The notes: generated by a model from the letters alone, not told the origin. Shown: positions 13,295 through 22,068, counted from the first letter of the stretch. The stretch: DNA of 28,819 nt from Phycisphaerales bacterium UBA7800 (GCA_002480565.1 DLCK01000027.1:12758-41576), one strand, 5' to 3'. A program made the numbers and translations.

Positions 13295-14122
13295 ATGTCC
13301 ACCATACTCATCACCGGCGGTAGCGGCTTTCTGGCTACGGCCTTGCGAGACGAACTATCTCAACGTCATCACGTGATCACCATCGGTCGAAAAAAAATAC
13401 AAACCACCGACAACCAGACACATTACGTCGGCAATTTCGCGGACTTTGAAGACCTTCGCCAACTCGACAAGCATCAGATTGATGCGGTGGTCCACCTTGC
13501 AGCAGTCACCGGCGGATGCCTTGAACGTGAAGGCATTCTGGTGAACGTCGAAGGTACGCGATGTCTGATGCGATACCTCATTGACCGTGGGTGTACCAAG
13601 TTCGTCAATGCAAGTTCCATTGCGCTCGTTGGCGTGGAAAGTCTGGCATTCCGTCCGGTGTGTCTGCCAATTGATGATGAGCATCCTTGTCTGGATCGTG
13701 ATGGATATGGCGTATCAAAATATCTCATGGAAGAAGTGACGAAATATCTGCACATGCAGAATCCGCAGACGGATGTGATCAACCTGCGATTGTCAGCGAT
13801 CTATCCTGATGAGAATCCACCAGCAAAGGTCAAGTCTTGTGACATCTACAAATGGGCCGCTGCGAGTCTTACATTGCTAAGCCGCAGCCAGGCGGTCAAA
13901 GCATTCACACTGGCAGTGGAATCCAAATACAAACCCGGCGTCCGCATACTCAACACCGTCAGCAAAACCGCATGGGTCGAGTCGGATACTGCTGTAGTAC
14001 TTAAGCGTTGGTGGGGTGAGGATGTGGATTTGAATTATTTCTCACAACCCGGCAAAGCAATGGCAAACCTGTACAGTAGTGATGCCATTGAACGTGAACT
14101 TGGATTTAATGAACATAAATAG
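13295..14122 (+). CDS. NAD-dependent epimerase/dehydratase (extended SDR)
   Basis: This 275-aa protein has the N-terminal dinucleotide motif TGGSGFLA (7-14), HLAAVTGG after the fourth strand, a catalytic serine region NASSIALVG (105-113), and Y138-x-x-x-K142 (YGVSK). These are the marks of the extended short-chain dehydrogenase family acting on sugar nucleotides or free sugars. At 275 aa it is shorter than typical 310-340-aa epimerases. It lies 33 bp after the zinc-less dehydrogenase and probably shares its promoter. Together they could oxidise and rearrange an unusual sugar, under the divergent AraC regulator. The exact reaction is not readable from sequence. Confidence 0.82.
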   Translation: MSTILITGGSGFLATALRDELSQRHHVITIGRKKIQTTDNQTHYVGNFADFEDLRQLDKHQIDAVVHLAAVTGGCLEREGILVNVEGTRCLMRYLIDRGCTKFVNASSIALVGVESLAFRPVCLPIDDEHPCLDRDGYGVSKYLMEEVTKYLHMQNPQTDVINLRLSAIYPDENPPAKVKSCDIYKWAAASLTLLSRSQAVKAFTLAVESKYKPGVRILNTVSKTAWVESDTAVVLKRWWGEDVDLNYFSQPGKAMANLYSSDAIERELGFNEHK

Positions 14123-14198
14123 CATTCTTTTGTAATTTCCAACCAAATGCCAAACGGACACCCACAAGACAAGTAAATCCGCTAAACTTGCCCGGCGT

Positions 14199-16187
14199 AT
14201 GAGTACGCATCCCCTATCCGCTATTCTGCAAGTTTCAGTTTTATTGACTGTGGTCTTCGCGTTATGCGCCCCCGGTCATGCACAGGTGTCTGCTATGAAT
14301 ATCAAACCGTTTTCACCGGTAGCCGTTGATCTTTCTGACAATGGGTTTGCCCCCTATCCCTTGGAAGGCAAAGTTGAATCGCTGTTACAACAAGCTTCGC
14401 CAAGTGACTACCAGGCGACCGGTGCGACCCGTGAATTGTATCTGGATTTGTCTGAGCGCATTGTGCGGATGGCGATCGACTGGGTGGATGAAAAAGGCGC
14501 GGTGATCGACCCGGTGACCGGTGAAGAATGGAAACAGACGACGCCCCGCTTTGTCTCCTCCGCTGCGGTACTCATTGCTTACGGACGCTGCACGGAATAT
14601 CTGGAGACTGTTTGCAAGTCGATGGCTTACTGCTGCAAACGACTGGGTAATGGTCAAGCCAAGGACATGTCACCGGACTTCTGGACGCGTGAATTGATGA
14701 CGGCTGACATGTGCTTAACGGGCATTGCTGACCCGGAAGTCCAAAAAGCATGGCGAAGTGATCTATCCAAACTCGACTGCGAAAAGACCTATGTTTTTGT
14801 TGATCCAACGCATGGCAAGAAACTCCACGAACTGCACAACTGGGCGATCTATGCTTCGGGCGGCGAAGCATTGCGTGAAATGGAGAACCTTGGCCCCAAG
14901 GATCGACCGTTTCTTTGGGGACGTGAATATTTTGACATGTACATGGGACCGCAACTGGACCACATGACCGAATTTGGCATGTATCGTGATCCGGGCGATC
15001 CCATCACGTATGACATTACAACACGACTGCAATTCACCACGCCATTGGCGTATGGCTTTGAAAGTAAACTCCGCGAGACGTATGTGGAACTGCAACGTCG
15101 CGGGTGTCTGACCGCCCTGCTCTTTTCCCAGGCCGATGGCTTTGTGCCTTATGGCGGTCGCTCAAGTGGTTTTCAATTTCAGGAAATCATTCTCAGTGCG
15201 ATGTTTGAACTTGAAGCCCAACGGTATAAAACATCCAATCCTAAACTGGCGGGCGCGTTTAAGCGACAGGCTCATTTAAGTGCGATGGCGACGCAACGAT
15301 GGCTTACTCAGATGCAGCCGTTGCGTCATATCAAAAATGGTTTTGATCCCAGTTTACGTCATGGTATTGATGGCTATGGTCAGTACTCGGTCTACACATT
15401 GCTGACCTCGTCATTCCTTGGACTTGCTGCGTTGTATGCCGATGACACGATTGCCGAGGCTCCAACTCCGGCGGAGTTAGGTGGTTATGCCCTGGAACTT
15501 ACGCCAGCGTTTAACAAGGTGTTTGCGGTCACCCGTGGATGCTATGTTGAAATCGACACCGTGGCAGATTTCAATCACGATGCAACAGGTATTGGCCGGA
15601 TTCATTTTGCCGGTTCTCCTTTTGAGATGATCCTGAGCATGCCCTTTACGCATCACCCCAAGTATGTCTTTGCCAAAGGTGTAAAACATACCCAACAGCC
15701 GATCGCCATTGCGCCGACGTGGTTGGCTGGGGACCAGCGTATTTCGCTTGCATCTTTTTCAGAAGGCCAGGTCACACATACCACCACGGTTCACGAGCAG
15801 TCGCCGGAGAAAGTACGTTTAACACTGGATTACAAGCACGATGAGAGCCACAGTGCGATCAGCGAAACACTCACGGTGTTGCCGGACGTGGTTCAAATCG
15901 CTACACAAATCAAAGTCGCAGAGAAAGCTGCTGATGGGGTTGTGTATCAAATTCCTGTGCTGGTAACCGACGGGATGTCACGTAGCAAACTGATATTGGA
16001 AGATGGCAAGCTCGTTGGTGAATACCGCGGACACCGCTGGCAGATTACATGGGATGCAACACTGGCGACTGCAACATTGGGCGATGACGAGTTCGCCAAT
16101 CGTCATGCCGTGTGTCGATTGCTGAAGTTGGACTTCGGCACTCGCGCTGTGAATTTGAAGATTGAAAATCTTGGACACATTAAGTGA
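14199..16187 (+). CDS. Secreted (alpha/alpha)6-barrel carbohydrate-active protein
   Basis: This 662-aa protein has a clear signal peptide (about residues 1-29, hydrophobic core SVLLTVVFALCAPG, cleavage after GHA). It should be exported to the periplasm or beyond. The middle is rich in helical hairpins with conserved-looking aromatic and acidic blocks: ELHNWAIYASGGEA (211-224), FGMYRDPGDPITYD (259-272) and PYGGRSSGFQFQE (317-329). The last 230 residues look like a beta-sandwich. This is the layout of heparinase/alginate-lyase-like proteins and of some glucuronidase families such as GH154, and the GGRSS block recalls the latter. I cannot fix the family. No good ribosome-binding site is seen before the ATG. 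It lies 76 bp after the epimerase gene and may be its own unit or the operon's last gene. Confidence 0.6.
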   Translation: MSTHPLSAILQVSVLLTVVFALCAPGHAQVSAMNIKPFSPVAVDLSDNGFAPYPLEGKVESLLQQASPSDYQATGATRELYLDLSERIVRMAIDWVDEKGAVIDPVTGEEWKQTTPRFVSSAAVLIAYGRCTEYLETVCKSMAYCCKRLGNGQAKDMSPDFWTRELMTADMCLTGIADPEVQKAWRSDLSKLDCEKTYVFVDPTHGKKLHELHNWAIYASGGEALREMENLGPKDRPFLWGREYFDMYMGPQLDHMTEFGMYRDPGDPITYDITTRLQFTTPLAYGFESKLRETYVELQRRGCLTALLFSQADGFVPYGGRSSGFQFQEIILSAMFELEAQRYKTSNPKLAGAFKRQAHLSAMATQRWLTQMQPLRHIKNGFDPSLRHGIDGYGQYSVYTLLTSSFLGLAALYADDTIAEAPTPAELGGYALELTPAFNKVFAVTRGCYVEIDTVADFNHDATGIGRIHFAGSPFEMILSMPFTHHPKYVFAKGVKHTQQPIAIAPTWLAGDQRISLASFSEGQVTHTTTVHEQSPEKVRLTLDYKHDESHSAISETLTVLPDVVQIATQIKVAEKAADGVVYQIPVLVTDGMSRSKLILEDGKLVGEYRGHRWQITWDATLATATLGDDEFANRHAVCRLLKLDFGTRAVNLKIENLGHIK

Positions 16188-16209
16188 TGGTGTCTCACGT
16201 CTACCCACG

Positions 16210-17343
16210 TCATCGCGCGAATTGTTTGCGGTAGTCCGACGGACTGATCCCCAGCTTTTGCCTAAAGCATGTGGCCATGTATCGGGCGTCGTAGAACCCG
16301 CTGCTTGCTGCCACTTCTTTGAGACTCATCATGGTTTGAGCAAGCAATGACTTGGCGTGTTCAAAACGTACCCGATGAATTTCATCAAGCAGACTATGTC
16401 CCACGAGTTTGACGAAGCGGCGTTCCAACGAACGGCGATTGACTGACCATTGCTTAACGACCCATGCGACATTGATATCGCGTGTCGCATTGTCTCGGAT
16501 CAACCGCAATGCTTTGGCAACATCCGCATCATCCAACGCGAGCATGTCCGAAGAAGCACGGCGGACGACTTTCACCGGTGGCAATCGAATGGTCTGTGGT
16601 TTACGATCAGGATCTTTCAAATGCAGATCCATGAGACGAGCTGCTTCATAGCCAATCGTGTACAAGGGTTGAACGATGCTTGAGAGTGGTATTTCTGAAA
16701 ACTCACAGTAAATCTCGTCATCGTCGACACCCAGGACAGCCATATCCGTTGGTATGCGCAGACCGGATATTCTGGCAAGTCGTATCAGCTCAATTCCTGC
16801 CGAATCGTTCGCACAAAAGATGCCACATGGTTTGGGCAAGCTCTTTAGCCATTGAATCATTTTCTGCTCATAGTCTGGAATCTGGACTTTAGTTTCAGCA
16901 GTCCCGAAGAATAACTTTGTCGAACAGTGAGATTTATTGTTTATTTCATTGATAAATCCTTGTAACCGTTCTTGTGCAAATGGCCAACGTCCACCACTGG
17001 CAAATGCAAAATGCTCCAGCCCCAGCGAGAGGAAATATTCTGCTGCCATGTGGCCAATAGCTCGATCATTTGACGCTACCAATGGAACCTGAACATTGGG
17101 CGATTGTTGGCCGACTTTGACTAAAGGAATTTGAGCACCATTCACAACACTATAACTTTCAGGCAGATAGAACTGTCCAATCACACCACTTGATTGTGCA
17201 TTGAGGACCAAAGTCTCATGCATATCCACATGTGAGAACTGCCATTGTGTGTATTGGCGAGCATAGGCAATGATGCCACGGGCGATATCACGACCGCATC
17301 GGGTGTCGAATTGAAGTTGAACATGGATTAAAGGTCGCTGCAT
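16210..17343 (-). CDS. XylR-type regulator (sugar-binding domain + AraC HTH)
   Basis: Start 17343 (MQRPLIHVQLQFDTRCGRDI) is chosen because it aligns with the usual beginning of the periplasmic-binding-like domain. A frame open to 17445 would run over the direct repeats and promoter. The 377-aa product has a LacI/RbsB-like sugar-binding domain (about 1-270), including VASNDRAIGHMAAEYFLSLG, GIFCANDSAGIELI and AVLGVDDDEIYCEFS. A C-terminal AraC double HTH (about 280-377) follows, with WSVNRRSLERRFV and LKEVAASSGFYDARYMATCF. This domain pairing is that of E. coli XylR, but the effector here is unknown. The last two helices are intact. It is divergent from the prepilin-like gene and probably binds the 17356-17387 direct repeats, which lie just upstream of its own ATG as well. 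Confidence 0.88.
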   Translation of the reverse strand: MQRPLIHVQLQFDTRCGRDIARGIIAYARQYTQWQFSHVDMHETLVLNAQSSGVIGQFYLPESYSVVNGAQIPLVKVGQQSPNVQVPLVASNDRAIGHMAAEYFLSLGLEHFAFASGGRWPFAQERLQGFINEINNKSHCSTKLFFGTAETKVQIPDYEQKMIQWLKSLPKPCGIFCANDSAGIELIRLARISGLRIPTDMAVLGVDDDEIYCEFSEIPLSSIVQPLYTIGYEAARLMDLHLKDPDRKPQTIRLPPVKVVRRASSDMLALDDADVAKALRLIRDNATRDINVAWVVKQWSVNRRSLERRFVKLVGHSLLDEIHRVRFEHAKSLLAQTMMSLKEVAASSGFYDARYMATCFRQKLGISPSDYRKQFAR

Positions 17344-17355
17344 TATTGGGGTGCC

Positions 17356-17387
17356 TGTCGCAATTTCAAACAATAGTGTCGCAATTT
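17356..17387. promoter_or_regulatory. 11-bp direct repeats, 21-bp spacing, XylR-type operator
   Basis: TGTCGCAATTT occurs at 17356-17366 and again, identical, at 17377-17387. The 21-bp step puts both on one face of the helix, as known for AraC and XylR activator sites. The second copy ends five bases before the -35 box of the divergent prepilin-like gene, the classical activator position, and both lie 13-44 bases upstream of the regulator's own ATG. Confidence 0.65.
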
Positions 17388-17392
17388 TGTCG

Positions 17393-17420
17393 TTGACGTC
17401 ACAATTATTGTGCCTAAAGT
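17393..17420 (+). promoter_or_regulatory. Promoter with perfect palindrome in spacer
   Basis: TTGACG (17393-17398), a 16-base spacer and TAAAGT (17415-17420) form a promoter for the gene at 17481. The spacer contains CACAATTATTGTG (17400-17412), a perfect 13-bp palindrome. Bound protein there would exclude RNA polymerase, so this promoter may be both activated from the direct repeats and repressed through the palindrome. Confidence 0.5.
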
Positions 17421-17480
17421 TACACATAAAGCAACTGTTGCTCAATATTATATCCCCTGTCCGCCACCAGGAAAACCAAC

Positions 17481-18341
17481 ATGAGACAGCCCCAGCCCAA
17501 ACAGTCGGTTATAAAATCAACTTGCAACGGTTTTACACTTATTGAATTATTGGTTGTCATCAGCATTGTGGCGTTGTTGATTTCGATCCTCTTGCCAGCT
17601 TTGGGGAAAGCTCGTGAAGCGGCTCGTGTTTCACAATGCACGACCAACGTCCGCCAGATCGGGATGGCCATGATCATGTGGGGTGGCAATAACAAAGACT
17701 ACATGCCGTCTGATCCTGAAAATAGAGGAAGACGCAGTTTTGAAAATACAGGTCTTGAAGAGGTATTGACCAAAGCTGGGTTACTTGGCAAATGCAATCG
17801 CCCCGAAGGTTGGGGTGGAGCCAATGGACGTACCGTCACCGGTGGTGTATTCCTTTGCCCAGCATCTCCGATGTTCAAGACCGAAGATGATGCAGGAAAC
17901 GGTGGCTCACGTTATGCCCATCGTGAAAATCCAACATCCCATAGCCTGGACACGGTCAACACCTATTCAGGACTATACAGCCATTGGCGAACCCAATATG
18001 CACCTTACCTATCAAACAATTTACCCGTCTATAACTTGGGTTTCTTCGCTCGACCGTCTGGTGTCCCCATTCAATTCTGCTCAACAGCGCGTATCAACGG
18101 AGGCAGTACAACTAACGGTGGTGCAACATGGCACAATAAAGGCCCCCGACCAGTCGCATTCCTCGACGGCCACGCCAAAGCAGTGGGAATGGATGCGTAC
18201 ACAACAAACAGTGGTTGTATCTCCGCAGCCAACGGCAGCTACAACGGCTCATCACCACACAGTTATCGCCGAATCGGTACGTTCCTCAATGGTATTACCT
18301 ACCTTTCGAGTGATGGTGACTTTGCTTTAGGCGAGTATTAA
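17481..18341 (+). CDS. Prepilin-like secreted protein (T2SS/T4P leader)
   Basis: This 286-aa protein has a type IV prepilin leader. A 17-residue basic N-terminus ends in glycine and is cut by prepilin peptidase before F18 in GFTLIELLVV, with the conserved E at mature position 5 (E22). A hydrophobic helix follows (VVISIVALLISILLPAL). KAREAARVSQC and a late FLDGHAKAV motif are typical of the large pseudopilin families of planctomycetes and related phyla. The globular part (about 60-286) has many Asn/Gly/Ser and paired cysteines, suggesting an extracellular or periplasmic domain. AGGA before the ATG supports the start. It lies under the XylR-type control region and just upstream of a secreted glycosidase, so a role in binding, exporting or anchoring for polysaccharide breakdown is plausible rather than motility. 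Confidence 0.8.
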   Translation: MRQPQPKQSVIKSTCNGFTLIELLVVISIVALLISILLPALGKAREAARVSQCTTNVRQIGMAMIMWGGNNKDYMPSDPENRGRRSFENTGLEEVLTKAGLLGKCNRPEGWGGANGRTVTGGVFLCPASPMFKTEDDAGNGGSRYAHRENPTSHSLDTVNTYSGLYSHWRTQYAPYLSNNLPVYNLGFFARPSGVPIQFCSTARINGGSTTNGGATWHNKGPRPVAFLDGHAKAVGMDAYTTNSGCISAANGSYNGSSPHSYRRIGTFLNGITYLSSDGDFALGEY

Positions 18342-18356
18342 TTTCAACACTTGACA

Positions 18357-18395
18357 AAAAATACGGCCGAATGCCACCGTGGTGTTCGGCCGTTT
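18357..18395 (+). terminator. Rho-independent-like terminator after prepilin gene
   Basis: ACGGCCGAA (18363-18371) pairs perfectly with TTCGGCCGT (18385-18393), the stem can continue inward (CC/GG), and an A-run precedes while TTT follows. The A-run on one side and T-run on the other would let it work in both directions. It sits 15 bp after the prepilin stop and 66 bp before the glycosidase ATG, so expression of the glycosidase needs read-through or its own promoter. Confidence 0.6.
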
Positions 18396-18460
18396 GTGTA
18401 TCAACGCTAAACAGTTTCAAATAACCACACGACGCAACACCATCAGTTGAAAGGCCACAC

Positions 18461-21400
18461 ATGAAATTACATGTGACTCTTGCATCCTTAATCCTAAGCC
18501 TCCTGTTCATACCTATCACCAGTCAAGCGGCAGACATGCAAACGCGGCTGCTTAGTGCATTGGAGAATCCAACTGCCATCGCTGCAGGCAAGTACCATGC
18601 TTCTGACGCGTCCGCCACGTTAGCTACAGGTGTCGAAGCCAAAGTTGGCCCCAATGCCATTGCGTTAAACCTCGTTGCGTTGGGCGGTGGTGGCAAGGGT
18701 GACTTCACATTCAAAAATATCTATCCCGGTCATGCCAATGCACTGTCGTGCTGGGTCTATCTTCCAGAAGGTCATGCCATCAAGACACTGGGGTTTCAGG
18801 TCTATGACAACAAAGGTGAATCACTCACCAGTCTGGAACCTGCAAACTGGCAAGGCTGGAAGCGCATCTCCGTGTCGCTGACAGAGGGTCAATGGAAACA
18901 GACCTACCCGCAGAATAACCATGACAGCAAACTTGATCTGCCGATCAAGGGGATTCACATGGCCTACTTCGTTTCCAAGGCCGGCCCGACCCATTTGGTG
19001 GTCGATGGACTTGAAGCTGAATATGTCATGGATCAAATCGATCCCAACGCAGCCGTCTCCGTAGAACTCAACAGCGCAGCAGACATTGAACTGGGCAAGC
19101 AGGCGACTGCCACCCTCGTGTTCTCCAATCCCAAACGTCAGACCGCCAACGTACAGGTTCAGCTCAAGCTTCAAACAAACCCGCACCTGACTGATCTGGA
19201 TTTACCTGATGGCAAACTCGGACGCGACCATGCGACACTGGCAAGCAGTGTCACCATTGCCGCAGGCAAGACTATTGGCACCAACACCCTCACCGATGGG
19301 AACGTCAATACCGCAGCAGGCACCGGCTACAGTGGCAAAAAAACATGGGACACAGCTGAGCAGATTATCACCCTCGACAAAGCTCGCAAGATCACTGCCA
19401 TGAAATGGGAAAGTGGCGATGCCAATTGGGTCGCCAAAGTCAACGTCCTCACATCCATGGATGGCAAGACATACTCACCAGTCGCGGACTTGCAGAATAT
19501 CGACTTTTACAAAAAATGGGGCAAACAGGATTTCAACGTCAAAACCCCTTTCCAGGCTCGCTACATCAAGCTTCACTATCACAACAACGGTGAGTTGGCC
19601 AACGCGATCCGCATGCCCTCCTCACTGAGGATTTACGATGGCATGGCCGACGAATCCACTGACATTCCCGTTACCGGCAAAACGATAGCAGACATCAAAC
19701 AAACCGTGGAAGTCCCGGCATTAGGTTACCGGGTGCTGACAGTCCCTTTGGACAAACCACTGGAAACCGGTTCGTACATGTTGGTTGCAAGAGTTGGCAT
19801 AGGTGATCAGATCACCCTTTCGGGGCAGGAACTATTCTGTGAACCGGCACAGCTCAAGCCCCATGCATCTTCGCAATTTGGCTTAAACGCATCACGTTGG
19901 TTCCTGGCCAAAGAACATGCCAAGCTCGGTATCGGTTGGGTTCGTTTTGAGAACTTCAAATGGCCAATGGTCAGCCCCGCCCCCGACACCTACAGTTTTA
20001 ATCCTGGCCCCAAGCCATGGAGTCTGGATATTGATGATGCGATGCAAACTTATGCCGATGCAGGAATCAATGTCATCCCCATGATGTTTCTCACGCCCGA
20101 ATGGGCCTCTGATCCTGTCGAAGGACTCAAAGACAAAATGGCGCTCTCGCGTGTCCCTCGTAGCCCCGAACTGTATGGCCAGTTTGCCTATCAAACCGTC
20201 GCCCGATACGGCAGCAAAAAAATCGAATCCAGCAAACTCCTCACCGCCGATAAAGTCTCCGGCAAAAACCAAATCCGCTGGTTCGAACTGGGCAACGAAC
20301 CCAACCTCAATCCATTCCGAGGACGCAATCTCCCCACATGGGGTGCATGGTCAGGCACGATGGATCAGTTCTATGAGATTTACAAAGAAGGCGCAATCGC
20401 TGTCAAAAAGGCCGACCCCGATGCCAAAGTCGCAAGCCTTGGTTTTGCAGGCATGACCTGTGAAACCATCGACTCATTGCGAACCTACACCTATGAAGAC
20501 GGCACGCATCCCATCGACTACACCGACATGCTCAGCGTCCACTTCTACTCCGGCCGGACACCACCGGAAATTTCAACCCATGACAGCAACAACTCATCTG
20601 ACATGAGCGTCGCATACGACGAACACGTCCGACGCACCGTCGAATGGCGTGACCGTAACAAACCCGGCATCCCCATCTGGCTCACAGAAACAGGCTATGA
20701 CACAGGCGGTCCCATCGGCACCAATGAACGAACCCAATCCGCCCGACTGCCCCGCGTCGTGATGATCTCGCTGCACAATGGTTTTGACAAAGTCATCGTC
20801 TACCGTGAGTCCGGCTCGACTCCCACGCAGCATGCCGCGGCCGGTGTCCTGCGAAACGATCTGACCCGTCGGCCCAGTTGGTACAGCTATGCCACACTCA
20901 TCCGCCAACTCGATAAGGCCACGCCGGATCAGCAGATCAAACTCGACAGCGACAACACATGGGCCTACACATGGAACCGCAATGGCAAACTCCTGCTCAC
21001 CGCATGGGCCATCACCGACCAAGCAACGCTGAACCTTGAACTGGGCAGCGCAACCGTCACTGACGCCTTTGGCATGACCCGAAAAGTCACAAGCACCAAA
21101 GACTTGCAACTCACCGAATTCCCCTTGTATATCAGTGATTTCGCCAACAACAGCAAGCTCAACCAACTCCGTGAAAATAACAAGGCAAAACGTGCAGAGC
21201 GCAAAGCTTCCCGTGAAGCACTTGCTCAAAAACAAGCTTATCTTTACGACTTTGGGAACAACCTGGAAACTGAAAGTGTCAACATCGGGAAAATGCGAAC
21301 CTTCCAGAAAGTCCCTGCAGAGCAAGTCTACACCAAGGACAATGGCGTTGGTTTTGAAGACAAGCCAGCAGAAAATAACGAATTCAAACACTGGAAGAAA

Positions 21401-21664
21401 AATCCATTGGAACGCAACGGCGTGAACACTTACAACACCAGCTTCCGATGTGACATTCATCCTGGGACCTATGAAATAAGTTTCGCAGCTGAAGGACCGG
21501 GAAACACCATTGTCACCATCGACACCGGCACAAAACAACAGGAAGTAACTCTCAAGAAAGATCAACCAGCGATCTTGACCCTCAACGTTGACAAAGGTTA
21601 TTTGCGAATTATCAGTAAAGGACGCCTGACTTATCGCTTCCTGACATTAATACAAGTCGATTAA
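18461..21664 (+). CDS. Secreted multidomain glycoside hydrolase (clan A, GH39-like)
   Basis: This 1067-aa exported protein has a signal peptide (1-23, cut after SQA). An N-terminal beta-sandwich (about 25-195) resembles a carbohydrate-binding module. A discoidin/F5-8C-like module (about 270-395) includes the block WVAKVNVLTSMDGKTYS and ends FQARYIKLHYHNNGE. A TIM-barrel domain (about 470-815) carries acid/base E613 in ELGNEPN and nucleophile E743 in IWLTETGYD, the spacing of retaining clan A enzymes. A lysine/arginine-rich helix (893-925) links to a C-terminal beta-domain (926-1067; YLYDFGNN start) of malectin or lyase-associated type. GH39 is the nearest guess. GH5 or GH30-related families remain possible. 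GAAAGG before the ATG supports the start. It follows the prepilin gene across a terminator and is probably part of the same response. Confidence 0.82.
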   Translation: MKLHVTLASLILSLLFIPITSQAADMQTRLLSALENPTAIAAGKYHASDASATLATGVEAKVGPNAIALNLVALGGGGKGDFTFKNIYPGHANALSCWVYLPEGHAIKTLGFQVYDNKGESLTSLEPANWQGWKRISVSLTEGQWKQTYPQNNHDSKLDLPIKGIHMAYFVSKAGPTHLVVDGLEAEYVMDQIDPNAAVSVELNSAADIELGKQATATLVFSNPKRQTANVQVQLKLQTNPHLTDLDLPDGKLGRDHATLASSVTIAAGKTIGTNTLTDGNVNTAAGTGYSGKKTWDTAEQIITLDKARKITAMKWESGDANWVAKVNVLTSMDGKTYSPVADLQNIDFYKKWGKQDFNVKTPFQARYIKLHYHNNGELANAIRMPSSLRIYDGMADESTDIPVTGKTIADIKQTVEVPALGYRVLTVPLDKPLETGSYMLVARVGIGDQITLSGQELFCEPAQLKPHASSQFGLNASRWFLAKEHAKLGIGWVRFENFKWPMVSPAPDTYSFNPGPKPWSLDIDDAMQTYADAGINVIPMMFLTPEWASDPVEGLKDKMALSRVPRSPELYGQFAYQTVARYGSKKIESSKLLTADKVSGKNQIRWFELGNEPNLNPFRGRNLPTWGAWSGTMDQFYEIYKEGAIAVKKADPDAKVASLGFAGMTCETIDSLRTYTYEDGTHPIDYTDMLSVHFYSGRTPPEISTHDSNNSSDMSVAYDEHVRRTVEWRDRNKPGIPIWLTETGYDTGGPIGTNERTQSARLPRVVMISLHNGFDKVIVYRESGSTPTQHAAAGVLRNDLTRRPSWYSYATLIRQLDKATPDQQIKLDSDNTWAYTWNRNGKLLLTAWAITDQATLNLELGSATVTDAFGMTRKVTSTKDLQLTEFPLYISDFANNSKLNQLRENNKAKRAERKASREALAQKQAYLYDFGNNLETESVNIGKMRTFQKVPAEQVYTKDNGVGFEDKPAENNEFKHWKKNPLERNGVNTYNTSFRCDIHPGTYEISFAAEGPGNTIVTIDTGTKQQEVTLKKDQPAILTLNVDKGYLRIISKGRLTYRFLTLIQVD

Positions 21665-22068
21665 TCGCAACTGACAATTACACGAGACCTGTACGCCTCG
21701 GCCCCAGCCCCGGAAGCCAGAAAATTTCCGAAAGCCCCACGGAACCCAGCCCTGCGAATTTCTGTCTGTGTCCGGGGATGTCCGGAGGCTTCCGCAGCGT
21801 GGTCAACCGGTGAGTGGCCAGCGTGGCCGCACTTGGGACAGACGTGTGACGTTCATGGCATCAGGCGACGTGATATTTCATCGGTGCAACTCGCCACCAT
21901 GAGCCGATGCCTTGTTTGTCTTAAACCAACCAACCGGTTTACGGTGATTCTATGAACTGGCAAAGGGGGCCGGGGAGCGCAAGCTCCCTGGCATGCAAAC
22001 CTACACCTAGCAAACACCATCACCCACAGATTTTGCGGAGAAGGCATTTTTTATCATAAGGTTGTTCA
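21665..22068. other. 404-bp gene-free, GC-rich stretch
   Basis: No convincing gene is seen. The left half is rich in short CCGGA/TCCGG and GGAAGCC/GGCTTCC inverted pieces. A perfect hairpin GGGAGC-GCAA-GCTCCC, with a GNRA-type loop, is at 21973-21988. On the minus strand an open frame of 63 codons (21852 down to 21661) contains TSHVCPKCGHAGH, like the first half of a transposase zinc ribbon, but only one CxxC is present. It may be a decayed insertion element. It separates the glycosidase from the orphan permease gene. Confidence 0.4.

Noticed and set aside
17344..17445. 34-residue extension of the XylR-type regulator
   Set aside because: It would code through the direct repeats and the divergent promoter, and adds nothing typical of the family.
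20594..21565. Long minus-strand frame of 323 codons
   Set aside because: It lies fully antisense to the glycosidase catalytic and C-terminal regions, which carry clear motifs. Its composition (many Cys, Phe, Val) is that of a shadow frame.
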